Assembly (NCBI RefSeq): GCF_016618195.1
Contig: NZ_CP067099.1
Span: forward strand, 3,224,001-3,288,000
DNA length: 64,000 nucleotides
Direction: 5' to 3'
DNA from: Providencia manganoxydans
GTDB taxonomy: Bacteria > Pseudomonadota > Gammaproteobacteria > Enterobacterales > Enterobacteriaceae
This document shows positions 17,535 through 28,490 of the stretch, in pieces (position 1 is the first letter of the stretch; each line of letters starts with the position of its first letter). The position numbers and the translations under genes are program-made. The notes beneath the pieces are model-generated. The model had not been told where the DNA came from, did not search any database, and saw only the letters and a list, made by a program, of their open reading frames with translations.

Positions 17535-18692
17535 ATGTCTACGATTGTGCTACCCCGAACACTGGAAATTGGTCATGATTCAATCAAACGTTTACCAAAT
17601 GTTTTACAAGGTCTAAAGAGTAAAAAACCCCTAATTGTCACCGACAATATGATGGTAAAACTAGGTTATCTCAATAACTTACAAACTATTTTGTCTCAAG
17701 CAGGTATTGAAAGTGACGTTTATTCAGATACGGTTCCTGAACCAACTGCGGCGTCTATCCAAGCAGGTATAGAAAAAGTCAGAAGTGCTGATTTTGATTC
17801 AGTCATCGCATTAGGGGGTGGTAGCCCAATTGACAGTGCCAAAGCAATTGCCGTTATTGGCAAACTCGGCGGTGTCATCAATGAATACCGTTTTCCACGT
17901 CAAGTTGAAGAACAGGGGTTGCCGATTATTGCCATTCCAACCACAGCAGGAACAGGCTCTGAATGTACTCGAGTGACTATTATTACTGATGAAAAAACGG
18001 ATGAAAAATTAATGTGTATGGGCACAGGTTTTATGCCTACTGCCGCAATCGTTGATTACAACTTAACCCTCAGCGTACCAGCAAGAACCACCGCAGACAC
18101 TGGTATTGATGCAATGACACACGCTATCGAAGCCTATGTCAGTCGTAAAGCCAATCTCTATTCAGATAGCCAAGCGCTATGTGCCATGAAACTGATCGGG
18201 CCAAACCTACGAAAAGTCTACCATGATGGTAATGACAAAGTGGCACGAGAGGCGATGATGCTAGGCTCTACGCTCGCTGGCATTGCATTTTCTAACGCTT
18301 CGGTTGCATTAGTTCATGGCATGAGCCGCCCTATTGGTGCATTTTTCCATGTTCCACATGGTTTATCGAATGCCATGTTGCTCCCTGCTGTAACCCGTTT
18401 TTCATTAGAGTCAGCCAAGCAACGTTATGCCGTCTGCGCACGTACCTTAACATTTGCACAAGAAACAGACAGTGATGATGTGGCTTGTGAAAAACTGATC
18501 AACACCCTTGTCGAACTCAATCGCGAACTCTCCGTGCCAACACCAGCCGAGTTCGGCATTGATAAACAGCAATTTTTCTCGGTAGTCGAGACCATGGCAA
18601 AACAAGCAGAAGCGTCTGGCTCTCCTAACAATAACCCCCGGATCCCGACTATTGAAGAGATGGTTGCTATCTATACCCAACTTTGGAATTAA
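17535..18692 (+). CDS. Iron-containing alcohol dehydrogenase
   Basis: This 385-residue type III (iron-dependent) dehydrogenase has the NAD-loop motif GGGSPIDSAK (94-103). Metal ligands read as D192 and H196 in DTGIDAMTHAIEAYVS, H261 in VHGMSRP and H275 in HVPHGLSNA. The second family signature H-x-x-P-H-G is intact. Members oxidise primary alcohols, 4-hydroxybutyrate, lactaldehyde and similar compounds. Between the permease and a malonate-semialdehyde dehydrogenase, the simplest role is oxidation of an imported hydroxy acid to its semialdehyde. The next gene's ribosome site lies just after its stop. Confidence 0.92.
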   Translation: MSTIVLPRTLEIGHDSIKRLPNVLQGLKSKKPLIVTDNMMVKLGYLNNLQTILSQAGIESDVYSDTVPEPTAASIQAGIEKVRSADFDSVIALGGGSPIDSAKAIAVIGKLGGVINEYRFPRQVEEQGLPIIAIPTTAGTGSECTRVTIITDEKTDEKLMCMGTGFMPTAAIVDYNLTLSVPARTTADTGIDAMTHAIEAYVSRKANLYSDSQALCAMKLIGPNLRKVYHDGNDKVAREAMMLGSTLAGIAFSNASVALVHGMSRPIGAFFHVPHGLSNAMLLPAVTRFSLESAKQRYAVCARTLTFAQETDSDDVACEKLINTLVELNRELSVPTPAEFGIDKQQFFSVVETMAKQAEASGSPNNNPRIPTIEEMVAIYTQLWN

Positions 18693-18706
18693 GCAGGAGA
18701 AATACT

Positions 18707-20203
18707 ATGAGTATCGTTGGACACTTTATTAATGGCGCAAGCAATGAAACCCATTCACGCTTGCAAGATATTTATAACCCAGCGACGGGTGAAGTCAGTC
18801 GCCAAGTTGCCATTGCCCCCAAAACAACCGTAGAAGACGCTATCAGTGCAGCCCATGCCGCATTTCCTCAATGGCGTGATACGCCTCCGATGAAACGTGC
18901 ACGCATTATGTTTCGCTATAAGCAATTGCTGGAAGAAAGAGCCGATGAAATTTGCCGTTTAATCGGCCAAGAGCACGGCAAAATCGTTCATGATGCAGCC
19001 GGTGAATTGCAACGTGGTATTGAAAACGTTGAATATGCCTGTGGTGCACCAGAGATCTTAAAAGGCGAATTCAGTAAAAACGTCGGCCCTGGCATTAATT
19101 CATGGAGTGATTTCCAACCTCTAGGCGTAGTTGCGGGGATCACACCTTTTAACTTTCCTGCCATGGTACCGCTTTGGATGTATCCACTCGCCTTAGTTTG
19201 TGGTAACACATTTGTGCTTAAACCCTCAGAGCGCGACCCTAGTGCAACCCTATATATCGGTCAGCTATTAAAAGAAGCAGGGCTACCTGACGGCGTATTT
19301 AATATTGTTAATGGTGATAAAGAAGCCGTAGATACCTTATTAACGGATAAACGTGTTAAAGCGGTGAGTTTTGTTGGCTCTACACCTGTTGCTCAATACA
19401 TTTATGCAACTGCAACCGCTAATGGCAAACGCTGCCAAGCGCTTGGTGGAGCTAAAAACCACGCGATTGTTATGCCAGATGCGGATATGGAAAACGTGGT
19501 TAATTCACTGTTAGGTGCCGCTTTTGGCTCTTCTGGTGAACGTTGTATGGCGCTATCGGTGGCTGTCGCTATCGGTGATGACATTGCTGATGAGTTGGTT
19601 AGCCAACTGAAAGATAGAATGTCATCACTAAAAATGGGCGTTTACAGTGATAAAAATAACGATTTTGGCCCTGTGATCACCCGTGAACATCAACAAAAAG
19701 TATTCGGACATATCACTAGCGCAGAGCAACAAGGTGCGACTATCGTTGTCGATGGCCGTAAAACACAAGTCAGTGGTTATGAAAACGGCTTCTTTGTTGG
19801 CGCAACACTCATCGATAATGTGACGACACAAATGGATAGCTATCAGGCTGAGATTTTTGGCCCTGTGCTACAAGTGATCCGTGCTAAATCCATGCAAGAA
19901 GCGATGGATATGATTGATGAACACGAATACGGCAACGGGACTTGTATTTATACGCGCGATGGTGAAGCGGCAAACTACTTTGCTGATTACATTCAGGTAG
20001 GAATGGTCGGGATCAATATTCCACTCCCCGTTCCGGTGTCTTACCACAGCTTTGGTGGATGGAAAAATTCGCTATTTGGTGATTTACATGCCTATGGCCC
20101 TGATGGTGTACGTTTCTATACTCGCCGCAAAACGATCACACAACGTTGGCCATCAGCTAACCTGCGTGAAGGCGCTGAATTCTCCATGCCAACCATGAAG
20201 TAA
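18707..20203 (+). CDS. mmsA: CoA-acylating methylmalonate/malonate-semialdehyde dehydrogenase
   Basis: This 498-residue enzyme belongs to the MmsA/IolA branch of aldehyde dehydrogenases, which use CoA and NAD, release CO2 and make propionyl-CoA or acetyl-CoA. Subgroup marks are GITPFNFPAMVPLWMYP (144-160), KNHAIVMPDAD (250-260) and SSGERCMA with catalytic C280. Arginines at 103 (QRGIENVEYA) and 279 fit the two substrate-carboxylate arginines known from Bacillus IolA. The start is ATG 18707 with AGGAGA before it; an in-frame ATG at 18683 inside the preceding gene would add eight residues and lacks a ribosome site. No inositol genes are nearby, so it likely serves the hydroxy-acid pathway of this cluster. 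Confidence 0.9.
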   Translation: MSIVGHFINGASNETHSRLQDIYNPATGEVSRQVAIAPKTTVEDAISAAHAAFPQWRDTPPMKRARIMFRYKQLLEERADEICRLIGQEHGKIVHDAAGELQRGIENVEYACGAPEILKGEFSKNVGPGINSWSDFQPLGVVAGITPFNFPAMVPLWMYPLALVCGNTFVLKPSERDPSATLYIGQLLKEAGLPDGVFNIVNGDKEAVDTLLTDKRVKAVSFVGSTPVAQYIYATATANGKRCQALGGAKNHAIVMPDADMENVVNSLLGAAFGSSGERCMALSVAVAIGDDIADELVSQLKDRMSSLKMGVYSDKNNDFGPVITREHQQKVFGHITSAEQQGATIVVDGRKTQVSGYENGFFVGATLIDNVTTQMDSYQAEIFGPVLQVIRAKSMQEAMDMIDEHEYGNGTCIYTRDGEAANYFADYIQVGMVGINIPLPVPVSYHSFGGWKNSLFGDLHAYGPDGVRFYTRRKTITQRWPSANLREGAEFSMPTMK

Positions 20204-20320
20204 CTTACCTGCGCTTCTCTCTGATCAAGGGAAGCGCGCTCATTTCCCCAATAGATTTCTTGATTCGCGCCTGCGATAATGCCAACATAACCAAAAATTT
20301 ATGTTAAGAGAAACCGCATA

Positions 20321-21082
20321 TTGAATACGCAGCATGATAAAAGTTCAGCCGTAACACGAGTTTTGGCGATCCTTGAACATATTGCCAAATCAGATAATCC
20401 TCTTTCACCTGCTGACATTGCCCATGATTTGGCGATCCCCAAACCAACTGTTCACCGCCTACTTGCTCAATTGAAACAAGATGGCTATTTGCAAATGAAT
20501 TTGCGTGGGCTCTGGGAACCTGGTAACCGCTTTTTTCAAATATCACAAGGCGTTTGGAATAGTGTTCGCTTTAAATCCGCACGCCAAGTCATTCTCAGAA
20601 CACTTGCCAATGAAATCAATGAAACCTGTGGGATATCCGTACCCAATGGGTTAGAAATGCTGTATTACGAAAGAATTCAAGCCAATTGGCCTTTACAAAT
20701 TAATCTACCTGAAGGTAGCCGTACACCTTTATGGTGCACCGCCAGCGGCAAATTGTATCTTGCTAGTCTCAGCGAATCTAAACGGCAAAGCTTACTAAAA
20801 GCACTTCCTATTCATCAAATGACCCGCAATACATTAGTTGATATGTTTGAACTGAATGCGCAAATTGATAAGATTGCACACATGGAAATCAGTACAGATA
20901 ATGAAGAGTTTATTGATGGCATGGTGGCTTGTGCAGTTCCCGTTAAAGATGAAAAAAATCGATTAATTGCTTGTATTTATACCCATGCTCCGGCAATTCG
21001 CACACCGCTCGAATCACTACTAGAATTCGTGCCCGTGATGCAAAAATCAGCACAAGCCCTCAGTCATCTCGAATATTGTTAA
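20321..21082 (+). CDS. IclR-family transcriptional regulator
   Basis: This 253-residue protein has the IclR layout: a winged helix-turn-helix in residues 8-70 (VTRVLAILEHIAKSDNPLSPADIA, then IPKPTVHRLLAQLKQDGYL) and an effector domain from about 80 on. The start is a TTG at 20321, because the upstream ATG at 20301 runs into a stop after seven codons and no later start would keep the DNA-binding domain. It follows the permease-dehydrogenase genes on the same strand after 117 bases, and most likely controls them through the 15.7-16.1 kb region. Its ligand is unknown. Confidence 0.88.
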   Translation: MNTQHDKSSAVTRVLAILEHIAKSDNPLSPADIAHDLAIPKPTVHRLLAQLKQDGYLQMNLRGLWEPGNRFFQISQGVWNSVRFKSARQVILRTLANEINETCGISVPNGLEMLYYERIQANWPLQINLPEGSRTPLWCTASGKLYLASLSESKRQSLLKALPIHQMTRNTLVDMFELNAQIDKIAHMEISTDNEEFIDGMVACAVPVKDEKNRLIACIYTHAPAIRTPLESLLEFVPVMQKSAQALSHLEYC

Positions 21083-21166
21083 TCCATTGACAGGATTTTA
21101 CGTTGCTCGACTTGCGTCACCAATTTAAGTCAAGTAGCCTTACTATTACGACTATTAAAAATTTAG

Positions 21167-21880
<714 letters not shown>

Positions 21881-21889
21881 TTTGTTTCA

Positions 21890-21915
21890 AGGTAACCAAT
21901 ATCATTTGGTTACCT
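21890..21915. terminator. Hairpin between convergent sanA and yeiB
   Basis: The inverted repeat aggtaaccaa / ttggttacct has a six-base loop. There is no long T tract on either side. Confidence 0.45.
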
Positions 21916-21923
21916 GATTAACT

Positions 21924-23087
21924 TTAACGCAAAACAACATATAAGCGATCGGTTAACTTACGCCATAGCCATTCTATCGGCCCTTGGTTAAAAAACCGTA
22001 ACCAGCAATAAGAAAATAGCATGTTAACTAACCAAATCGGCACAATAAATCCCAGTAATTCACTCCGTGAAAAAGAATTAAAATAGCCTAAATGATAAAA
22101 AATGGTAGTACAAATCAGTGTTTGCAATAAGTAATTCGTGAGAGCCATGCGACCAATAGATTGTAAGATTTTTGCCATTAAACGACCTTCAATCGTCTGC
22201 CAAAAACCATAAACTAAGGCGATATAACCGAGGGATTGTAACGGTATCATCAATTCATTAATGATATAGCCCACGATTGATGTTGAAAAATAACTCCATC
22301 CAAATCGACTCTGCAAATACAGAGACACTAGCTGTACCAATAAGGCGGGAAAAATGAATATTAATGCCATGCGTCGATAATGCTGAGTACTAAATCGCCC
22401 TTGTAGCCAACCATTACGCAATAGTAGAAATCCTACGATCATCAGCCCCAATAATTGCCAACCATACTGAATGAATAACATTTCAATCATATTCCAAACA
22501 GATTGCGCTCTATAGGTTAGCCCTACCATCCCCCCCGTTGTTTTTTGTAATAACTCGAAGAGGGCTTGTTCATCAGAAACAATCCAAAAATCATTGGCAT
22601 CGATTAAGCTACCCAATACAAACAAAATCATCAGGCCAATGACATAAATAGCACAGGCAATCTTAAGTAAACTGTATTCACTTTTTTGATAAAACAATAA
22701 TACTGCAACCAGCCCTGTTAATGCATAGGCCAGCAAAATATCACCTTCCCAAAATCCAACACCATGAATAATACCGAAAATAGCTAATATCACGAGACGA
22801 CAGGCATTCCATCGTTGCCCTCGCTGATGCAATAACGCTAATGTGGCACCAAATAAAATTGAGAAAATGGCTAGGAATTTACCTTGAACCAACAGGTTGA
22901 AAATCACCCAAATAGTGATATCAGGTGTCTCTACAGATGAGGTGTAAACGGGATTCATATATGCCATTTGCGGCAACGCAAATCCAAAAATATTCATTAA
23001 TAGAATACCAAGAATTGCTATGCCGCGAACTGCATCAAGACAATAAATACGCCCTTGAGACTCAGGCGATACTGTTGCTGCCATCAT
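21924..23087 (-). CDS. yeiB: DUF418-family membrane protein YeiB
   Basis: A 387-residue polytopic protein with about ten hydrophobic segments. The N-terminal DAVRGIAILGILLMNIFGF and the C-terminal IGRMALTNYLLQTLICTTIFYHLG are the DUF418/DUF405 signatures. It starts 3 bases after the folE stop, the same folE-yeiB pairing seen in E. coli, so the two are co-transcribed. The function is unknown in the family; a link to acyltransferase-like membrane proteins has been suggested from fold similarity. Confidence 0.92.
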   Translation of the reverse strand: MMAATVSPESQGRIYCLDAVRGIAILGILLMNIFGFALPQMAYMNPVYTSSVETPDITIWVIFNLLVQGKFLAIFSILFGATLALLHQRGQRWNACRLVILAIFGIIHGVGFWEGDILLAYALTGLVAVLLFYQKSEYSLLKIACAIYVIGLMILFVLGSLIDANDFWIVSDEQALFELLQKTTGGMVGLTYRAQSVWNMIEMLFIQYGWQLLGLMIVGFLLLRNGWLQGRFSTQHYRRMALIFIFPALLVQLVSLYLQSRFGWSYFSTSIVGYIINELMIPLQSLGYIALVYGFWQTIEGRLMAKILQSIGRMALTNYLLQTLICTTIFYHLGYFNSFSRSELLGFIVPIWLVNMLFSYCWLRFFNQGPIEWLWRKLTDRLYVVLR

Positions 23088-23090
23088 AAG

Positions 23091-23750
23091 TTATTGATGA
23101 CGTACCGCACGCAAAAACTCTTGGCGGGTATTTTGGCTCGATTTAAATAATCCACCTAAGGAAGTCGTGGTTGTTGCACTGGTTGCATCACGAATACCAC
23201 GCGCTTTCACACAATAATGCACTGCATCAATACATACCGCGACATTATTGGTATCCAATAAGGTTTGTAATGCGACTAAAATTTGCTGCGTCAGACGCTC
23301 TTGTACCTGTGGGCGCTGTGAGAAAAACTGCACGATACGATTAATCTTTGACAGGCCGATCACTTTATCTTTTGGAATATATGCAACTGTCGCTTTACCG
23401 TCAATAGTGACAAAATGATGCTCACAAGTGCTAGTCAGGGTAATATCACGCACCGTAACCATTTCATCAACCTTCATTTTATTTTCAATGACGGTAATTT
23501 TAGGGAAGTTGGCGTAATCTAAACCTGAAAAAATTTCATCAACATACATTTTAGCAATACGTTTTGGTGTATCCGCTAAACTGTCGTCCGTTAAATCTAA
23601 ATTCAGTAACTTCATGATCTCTGTCATGTGCCCTTCAATCAGTTGCTTACGCTCTGCGCCTGATTTAGGCTGAATGCGTAATGGGGTTTCTAACCCTCTA
23701 GCTTCCAACGCAGCATGAACCAGCTCGGCTTCTTTACTCAGAGATGACAT
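23091..23750 (-). CDS. folE: GTP cyclohydrolase I
   Basis: The enzyme turns GTP into 7,8-dihydroneopterin triphosphate, the first step of folate synthesis. It has 219 residues. Zinc and catalytic residues C109, H111, H112 (STCEHHF) and C180 (HYCVKARG) are in place. The start was set at ATG 23750, because [25 protein letters not shown] aligns with the E. coli N-terminus and GGAGA precedes it. The frame stays open for 26 more codons to an ATG at 23828, but those codons read through an ERIC element and look non-native. Confidence 0.97.
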   Translation of the reverse strand: MSSLSKEAELVHAALEARGLETPLRIQPKSGAERKQLIEGHMTEIMKLLNLDLTDDSLADTPKRIAKMYVDEIFSGLDYANFPKITVIENKMKVDEMVTVRDITLTSTCEHHFVTIDGKATVAYIPKDKVIGLSKINRIVQFFSQRPQVQERLTQQILVALQTLLDTNNVAVCIDAVHYCVKARGIRDATSATTTTSLGGLFKSSQNTRQEFLRAVRHQ

Positions 23751-23770
23751 TCGATTCTCCACAAACGGTA

Positions 23771-23893
23771 TATACTCGTCATACTTCAAGTTACAGTGTT
23801 GTTGACTTCGTTCACTCGCACTAGCCACCCACTGCTATGGGCTCCTAGCGACTCACTGGTCGCCTAACTGTAACTTGAATTATTTAAAGCATA
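23771..23893 (-). repeat. ERIC element in the folE leader
   Basis: On the minus strand it reads from an altered left arm (tatgctttaaataattcaag) through ctaggagcccatagcagtgg to the right end cttgaagtatgacgagtata. It ends 20 bases before the folE start codon, so it should be transcribed as the folE 5' leader or contain its promoter. Confidence 0.88.
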
Positions 23894-24247
23894 ACGATTT
23901 TTATAAATATAAAATTGCAGGTGTGCGCGTACTCTAAAACAGCAAGTCTAGATAATCCAGCGTTACATCTGTCGATCATATGAAATATTTGCATGCAAAA
24001 ATGTTCATTTCTTCACGACCATTTTTGCTATCACTATGGATATATCATTATTTAACTATAATTAATAACATAATTGCAGTCATCTCGTTTATTCAGTGCA
24101 GCAATAGTTCAAAATCGCACAATCCGACTAAACGTTATTATTCGTCAATATCTACTCATTCACCCAATGCGTTATCTCTGACATAATAAGCAGCACAACA
24201 CGATTTAAGCCTCAATGGCAAAGTAAAATTATAGGGGTAATATAATA
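23894..24247. promoter_or_regulatory. Spacer between the folE leader and moeA
   Basis: About 350 bases with divergent promoters expected. A 68-codon frame at 23980-24186 is low-complexity and lacks a ribosome site, so it is not called. No operator was recognised. Confidence 0.4.
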
Positions 24248-25489
24248 ATGGATATGTGTCATACCGCAGGGCTAATTTCACTGGAGCAGGCATTAGAAAA
24301 ACTTTTTTCACAAACACAAACCATCACCTGCTCAGAAACTATTCCACTCACTGACGCGACACAGCGCATAGCTGCAACCGATATTATCTCTCCGATCAAT
24401 GTTCCGCCATTTGATAACTCTGCAATGGATGGCTATGGACTGCGTTTTAGTGAATGGGATGGCAAAACGCCGATGCCAATAGCAGGTAAATCCTTCGCTG
24501 GGCAGCCTATGCAAGGTGAACTTCCTCAAGGTAGCTGTGTTCGTATCATGACCGGTGCCCCCATTCCTCATGGGGTTGATACCGTGATCATGCAAGAAGA
24601 GGCCGAAGAAACAGCACAAGGGATCCTGTTTACAGGGACCGTAAAAAAAGGCAGCAACATACGCCGTGCGGGCGAAGATATTGCTAAAGGTAGCAGTGTG
24701 ATCCCAGCAGGAACCTTACTTTCTACCGCACAATTACCGCTGATTGCCTCATTAGGGGTGTCCACTGTGAATGTTTATCGCCGCTTAAAAGTTGCCGTAT
24801 TTTCAACGGGCGATGAGCTGCAAGCTGTTGGTTTGCCACTAGCTGAAGGTCAAATTTATGATACCAACCGTTTTACGGTTCGCTTGATGCTTGAAAAACT
24901 GAACTGTGAAATTATCGATCTTGGTGTGATCCCTGACTCTCCTGAAAAACTGAAGCAAACGTTTATTGAAGCTGATAAGCAAGCCGATTTGGTGATCAGC
25001 AGTGGTGGCGTCTCTGTTGGTGAAGCCGATTACACAAAACAAATCTTAGATGAACTCGGCCAAATTGGTTTCTGGAAGCTAGCGATTAAACCGGGAAAAC
25101 CATTCGCATTTGGTAAACTGAGTTCAGCGTGGTTCTGCGGGCTACCGGGAAATCCTGTCTCAGCCGCATTAACTTTCTACCAATTAGTGCAACCATTGAT
25201 TGCTCGCCTAGCAGGACATAGTCAGTGGAAAGCCCCTGCGCGATTTAAAGTTCCTGTCACAACACCTTTAAAGAAAAGCCCTGGCCGTCTTGATTTCCAA
25301 CGCGGCGTGCTTAGTGTTGATAATCATGGCCAGCTACAAGTCGCAACAACTGGCCACCAAGGCTCTCATGTTTTTAGCTCATTTAGTCAAGCCAACTGCT
25401 TTATTGTGTTGGAAAGAGAGCGAGGTCGAGTCGCTGCCGGTGAGACCGTTGATGTAGAAATGTTCAATTACTTACTGAAAAGTGAATAG
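24248..25489 (+). CDS. moeA: Molybdopterin molybdenumtransferase MoeA
   Basis: MoeA inserts molybdenum into adenylated molybdopterin, completing Moco. It has 413 residues (E. coli 411). N-terminal domain motif [12 protein letters not shown] (about 55-66), [20 protein letters not shown], then the MogA-like domain with FSTGDEL...GQIYDTN and [14 protein letters not shown], and [16 protein letters not shown]. It is followed five bases later by moeB, the E. coli arrangement. Together with the moa operon at 45.7-47.9 kb this window carries most of the Moco pathway. Confidence 0.97.
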   Translation: MDMCHTAGLISLEQALEKLFSQTQTITCSETIPLTDATQRIAATDIISPINVPPFDNSAMDGYGLRFSEWDGKTPMPIAGKSFAGQPMQGELPQGSCVRIMTGAPIPHGVDTVIMQEEAEETAQGILFTGTVKKGSNIRRAGEDIAKGSSVIPAGTLLSTAQLPLIASLGVSTVNVYRRLKVAVFSTGDELQAVGLPLAEGQIYDTNRFTVRLMLEKLNCEIIDLGVIPDSPEKLKQTFIEADKQADLVISSGGVSVGEADYTKQILDELGQIGFWKLAIKPGKPFAFGKLSSAWFCGLPGNPVSAALTFYQLVQPLIARLAGHSQWKAPARFKVPVTTPLKKSPGRLDFQRGVLSVDNHGQLQVATTGHQGSHVFSSFSQANCFIVLERERGRVAAGETVDVEMFNYLLKSE

Positions 25490-25494
25490 CTATT

Positions 25495-26244
25495 GTGCAA
25501 GAGTTAACTGATACAGAAATGCTGCGCTATAACCGCCAAATTATTTTGCGTGGATTTGATTTTGACGGGCAAGAAAAACTCAAAGACAGTAAAGTGCTGG
25601 TGATTGGTTTGGGTGGCTTAGGCTGTGCAGCAACTCAATATCTTGCCGCTGCGGGGGTGGGTCAGCTGACCCTCGTAGACTTTGATACGGTCTCTTTATC
25701 TAATTTACAGCGACAAACGTTGCATCGAGATGCAACGATTGGACAACCTAAAGTCGATTCGGCTAAAACACAGCTTGCTGCGATCAATCCTCATATTAAT
25801 ATTACCACGATTTATGCCCAACTCGATGATCAGCAGCTTGATGAACTGATTAAAAATCATCAGGTAATTTTAGATTGTACTGATAATGTCGCAATACGTG
25901 AACAACTTAATCGTTTGTGTTTTAGACGTAAAATTCCATTAGTTTCAGGCGCGGCCATCCGTATGGAAGGGCAATTATCCGTTTTTACCTATCGCGATGA
26001 TGAGCCTTGCTACCACTGTTTAAGCCGCTTGTTCGGCGAAAATAGCTTAACTTGTGTAGAAGCAGGGGTAATGGCACCACTGGTTGGTACCATTGGTACC
26101 TTAGAGGCGATGGAAACCATAAAATTATTAACTCAGTATGGCAGAGTGAATGTAGGTAAAGTGCTATTCTTTGATGCCATGACGATGGAATTTCGCCAAT
26201 TCAAACTGATGAAAGATGTCGATTGCGAAGTGTGTGCTCGCTGA
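25495..26244 (+). CDS. moeB: MoaD adenylyltransferase MoeB
   Basis: MoeB activates the C-terminal glycine of MoaD with ATP so that sulfur can be loaded for molybdopterin synthase. It has 249 residues. The nucleotide loop is VIGLGGLGCAATQYLAAAGVG (about 36-56), with DFDTVSLSNLQRQ following. The zinc site is formed by CYHC near residue 172 and CEVC at the extreme C-terminus. It begins with GTG at 25495, which aligns with the E. coli N-terminus (LSDQEMLRYNRQI), five bases after moeA. Confidence 0.96.
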   Translation: MQELTDTEMLRYNRQIILRGFDFDGQEKLKDSKVLVIGLGGLGCAATQYLAAAGVGQLTLVDFDTVSLSNLQRQTLHRDATIGQPKVDSAKTQLAAINPHINITTIYAQLDDQQLDELIKNHQVILDCTDNVAIREQLNRLCFRRKIPLVSGAAIRMEGQLSVFTYRDDEPCYHCLSRLFGENSLTCVEAGVMAPLVGTIGTLEAMETIKLLTQYGRVNVGKVLFFDAMTMEFRQFKLMKDVDCEVCAR

Positions 26245-26366
26245 TCAAAGTTAAGAATAATCCTAAAAACTGGATTGTTTTTGCTTTAACCTTATACTAT
26301 CCCCTTTCGTGGTGGCTCAACAACCTTCAGTCACCCTTTTTAGATAAGTAACTGAGAGTATTTAAT

Positions 26367-26702
26367 ATGCAATTCCCTCCTTGCCCAAAATGTCAGTCTG
26401 AATACACCTATACTGATAACGATATGTATATTTGCCCTGAGTGTGCGCATGAATGGAATGATGCCGAACCCGTTGTAGAAAGTGATGAATTGATCGTTAA
26501 AGATGCCAATGGCAACTTGCTGGTAGATGGCGATACTGTCACTGTCATCAAAGATCTCAAAGTAAAAGGCAGTTCATCAATGTTGAAGATTGGTACTCGA
26601 GTGAAAGGCATTCGCTTGGTCGAAGGCGATCACAATATCGATTGTAAAATTGATGGTTTCGGTCAAATGAAACTGAAATCTGAGTTTGTTAAAAAGAACT
26701 AA
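26367..26702 (+). CDS. yjdM: YjdM (PhnA-type) zinc-ribbon protein
   Basis: This 111-residue small protein has an N-terminal zinc ribbon (CPKC at 6-9 and CPEC at about 24-27, followed by AHEW) and a C-terminal SH3-like domain ([28 protein letters not shown]). It was formerly called PhnA of the alkylphosphonate locus but has no direct link to phosphonate breakdown. No phosphonate genes are near. Exact function is unknown. Confidence 0.92.
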   Translation: MQFPPCPKCQSEYTYTDNDMYICPECAHEWNDAEPVVESDELIVKDANGNLLVDGDTVTVIKDLKVKGSSSMLKIGTRVKGIRLVEGDHNIDCKIDGFGQMKLKSEFVKKN

Positions 26703-26719
26703 TTAACAACCCGTTAAAA

Positions 26720-26748
26720 CAAAAAGACCTAGCCGATGGCTAGGTCTT
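26720..26748 (-). terminator. Terminator of ybiT, also facing yjdM
   Basis: The perfect stem aagacctagcc / ggctaggtctt with a three-base loop is followed on the minus strand by tttttgtttt, so it ends ybiT. It may also act weakly for yjdM. Confidence 0.8.
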
Positions 26749-26766
26749 AGATTGTTGACTAACGTA

Positions 26767-28365
26767 TTATTCTACAACACCTTGACTCTTCAGGTACTCA
26801 TCATAAGTACCTTTAAAATCAATCACTTTATCTTCTTTGATTTCTAAGATACGACTTGCTAATGAGCTGACGAATTCACGGTCATGTGAAACGAAAATCA
26901 AAGTCCCTTTATATAGCTCAAGCGCTAAGTTAAGAGACTCAATTGATTCCATATCCAAGTGGTTAGTAGGTTCATCCATAATCAAAATATTTGGTTGCTG
27001 CATCATCAGCTTACCAAATAACATGCGCCCTTGCTCACCACCAGACAGTACGGAAACTTTTTTCTTAATATCATCTTGAGAGAATAACAAACGCCCTAAA
27101 ATACTACGAACGGCTTGCTCATCATCACCTTCATTTTTCCACTGGCTCATCCAGTCGAAGACATTCAGATCGGTTTCAAAATCTTCTGCATGATCTTGCG
27201 CATAATACCCAATAGTGCTGTTTTCAGACCATTTCACTGTGCCGCTTTTTAGTGGTAATTCACCCACCAGCGTTTTCAAAAATGTCGTTTTACCGATACC
27301 GTTAGCACCGATCACCGCCATTTTTTCGCCAACTTCTAGCAGTAGGTTAAGATCTTTAAACAGCGGCGCTTGATCATAACCATTCGTAACTCCCTCTAGT
27401 TCCAATGCATTACGGAACAGTTTTTTCTCTTGTTCAAAACGAATAAATGGGTTTTGACGGCTTGAAGCTTTCACTTCATCAAGCTGAATTTTATCAATTT
27501 GACGCGCACGAGAAGTCGCTTGTTTTGATTTTGATGCGTTTGCACTGAAACGGCTAACAAATGACTGTAATTCAGCAATTTGCGCTTTCTTCTTCGCGTT
27601 ATCTGCGAGCAGACGCTCTCTTGCTTGCGTCGCCGCAATCATATACTCATCATAATTACCCGGGAACAGGCGCAATTCACCGTAATCTAAATCGGCCATG
27701 TGCGTACACACGGTATTGAGGAAGTGCCTATCATGGGAAATAATGATCATGGTGCAGTTACGTTCATTGAGAACTTGCTCTAACCAACGGATCGTATCAA
27801 TATCAAGGTTGTTCGTTGGCTCATCAAGCAACAAAATATCTGGATCAGAGAACAGTGCTTGCGCCAATAGAACACGCAATTTCCAACCCGGAGCGACTTC
27901 GCTCATCGGGCCATAATGTTGCTCAACAGGGATCCCAACACCTAATAGTAATTCACCGGCACGAGCTTCGGCACTGTAGCCATCCATTTCACCATAAGCG
28001 ACTTCAAGATCGGCGACACGGTAACCATCTTCTTCACTCATTTCAGGAAGTGCGTATATGCGGTCGCGCTCTTGCTTCACATTCCATAGCTCGGTATGCC
28101 CCATGATCACAGTATCCAATACGGTGTATTCTTCGAAAGCAAACTGATCCTGACGCAACTTACCAAGGCGTTCATTAGGATCAGTAGTATTGACATTACC
28201 CGAAGTTGGCGTGAGATCTCCGCCTAAAATCTTCATAAATGTTGATTTACCGGCGCCATTTGCACCGATCAATCCGTAACGGTTCCCTGTCCCGAATTTA
28301 ACTGAAATATTTTCAAACAGTGGCTTACTGCCAAACTGCATAGTGATATTGTTTGTCTGTAACAC
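26767..28365 (-). CDS. ybiT: ABC-F family ATPase YbiT
   Basis: A soluble 532-residue ABC-F protein with two ATPase domains. Walker A loops are GANGAGKST in the first half and GANGIGKTT in the second. The signature and Walker B parts are in [19 protein letters not shown] and [33 protein letters not shown]. There are no membrane segments. ABC-F proteins act on the ribosome; YbiT's exact role is unsettled. The start is GTG 28365, because [25 protein letters not shown] aligns with the E. coli start. The upstream frame to an ATG at 28428 adds 21 residues without family support. Confidence 0.95.
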   Translation of the reverse strand: MLQTNNITMQFGSKPLFENISVKFGTGNRYGLIGANGAGKSTFMKILGGDLTPTSGNVNTTDPNERLGKLRQDQFAFEEYTVLDTVIMGHTELWNVKQERDRIYALPEMSEEDGYRVADLEVAYGEMDGYSAEARAGELLLGVGIPVEQHYGPMSEVAPGWKLRVLLAQALFSDPDILLLDEPTNNLDIDTIRWLEQVLNERNCTMIIISHDRHFLNTVCTHMADLDYGELRLFPGNYDEYMIAATQARERLLADNAKKKAQIAELQSFVSRFSANASKSKQATSRARQIDKIQLDEVKASSRQNPFIRFEQEKKLFRNALELEGVTNGYDQAPLFKDLNLLLEVGEKMAVIGANGIGKTTFLKTLVGELPLKSGTVKWSENSTIGYYAQDHAEDFETDLNVFDWMSQWKNEGDDEQAVRSILGRLLFSQDDIKKKVSVLSGGEQGRMLFGKLMMQQPNILIMDEPTNHLDMESIESLNLALELYKGTLIFVSHDREFVSSLASRILEIKEDKVIDFKGTYDEYLKSQGVVE

Positions 28366-28490
28366 TTCTATGCCTTTAAGTTTACGATGTCGAGATACCC
28401 CACCAAATAGCGGCGCATTATGCCACAATCAGACGATGAGATCTTGTGCTGTTTATGCAGCCCCTAGTAATAACCTCGGCACTTTGCGGT

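Noticed and set aside
23751..23828. N-terminal extension of FolE by 26 residues
   Set aside because: Most of it is encoded by ERIC sequence; the ATG at 23750 has a ribosome site and matches E. coli FolE.
23980..24186. 68-codon plus-strand frame upstream of moeA
   Set aside because: No ribosome site, low-complexity composition rich in Ser, Ile and Tyr, and it lies in the divergent promoter region.
26367..26702. Phosphonate catabolism locus suggested by the old name PhnA
   Set aside because: No phn genes are nearby and the protein is only a zinc-ribbon family member.
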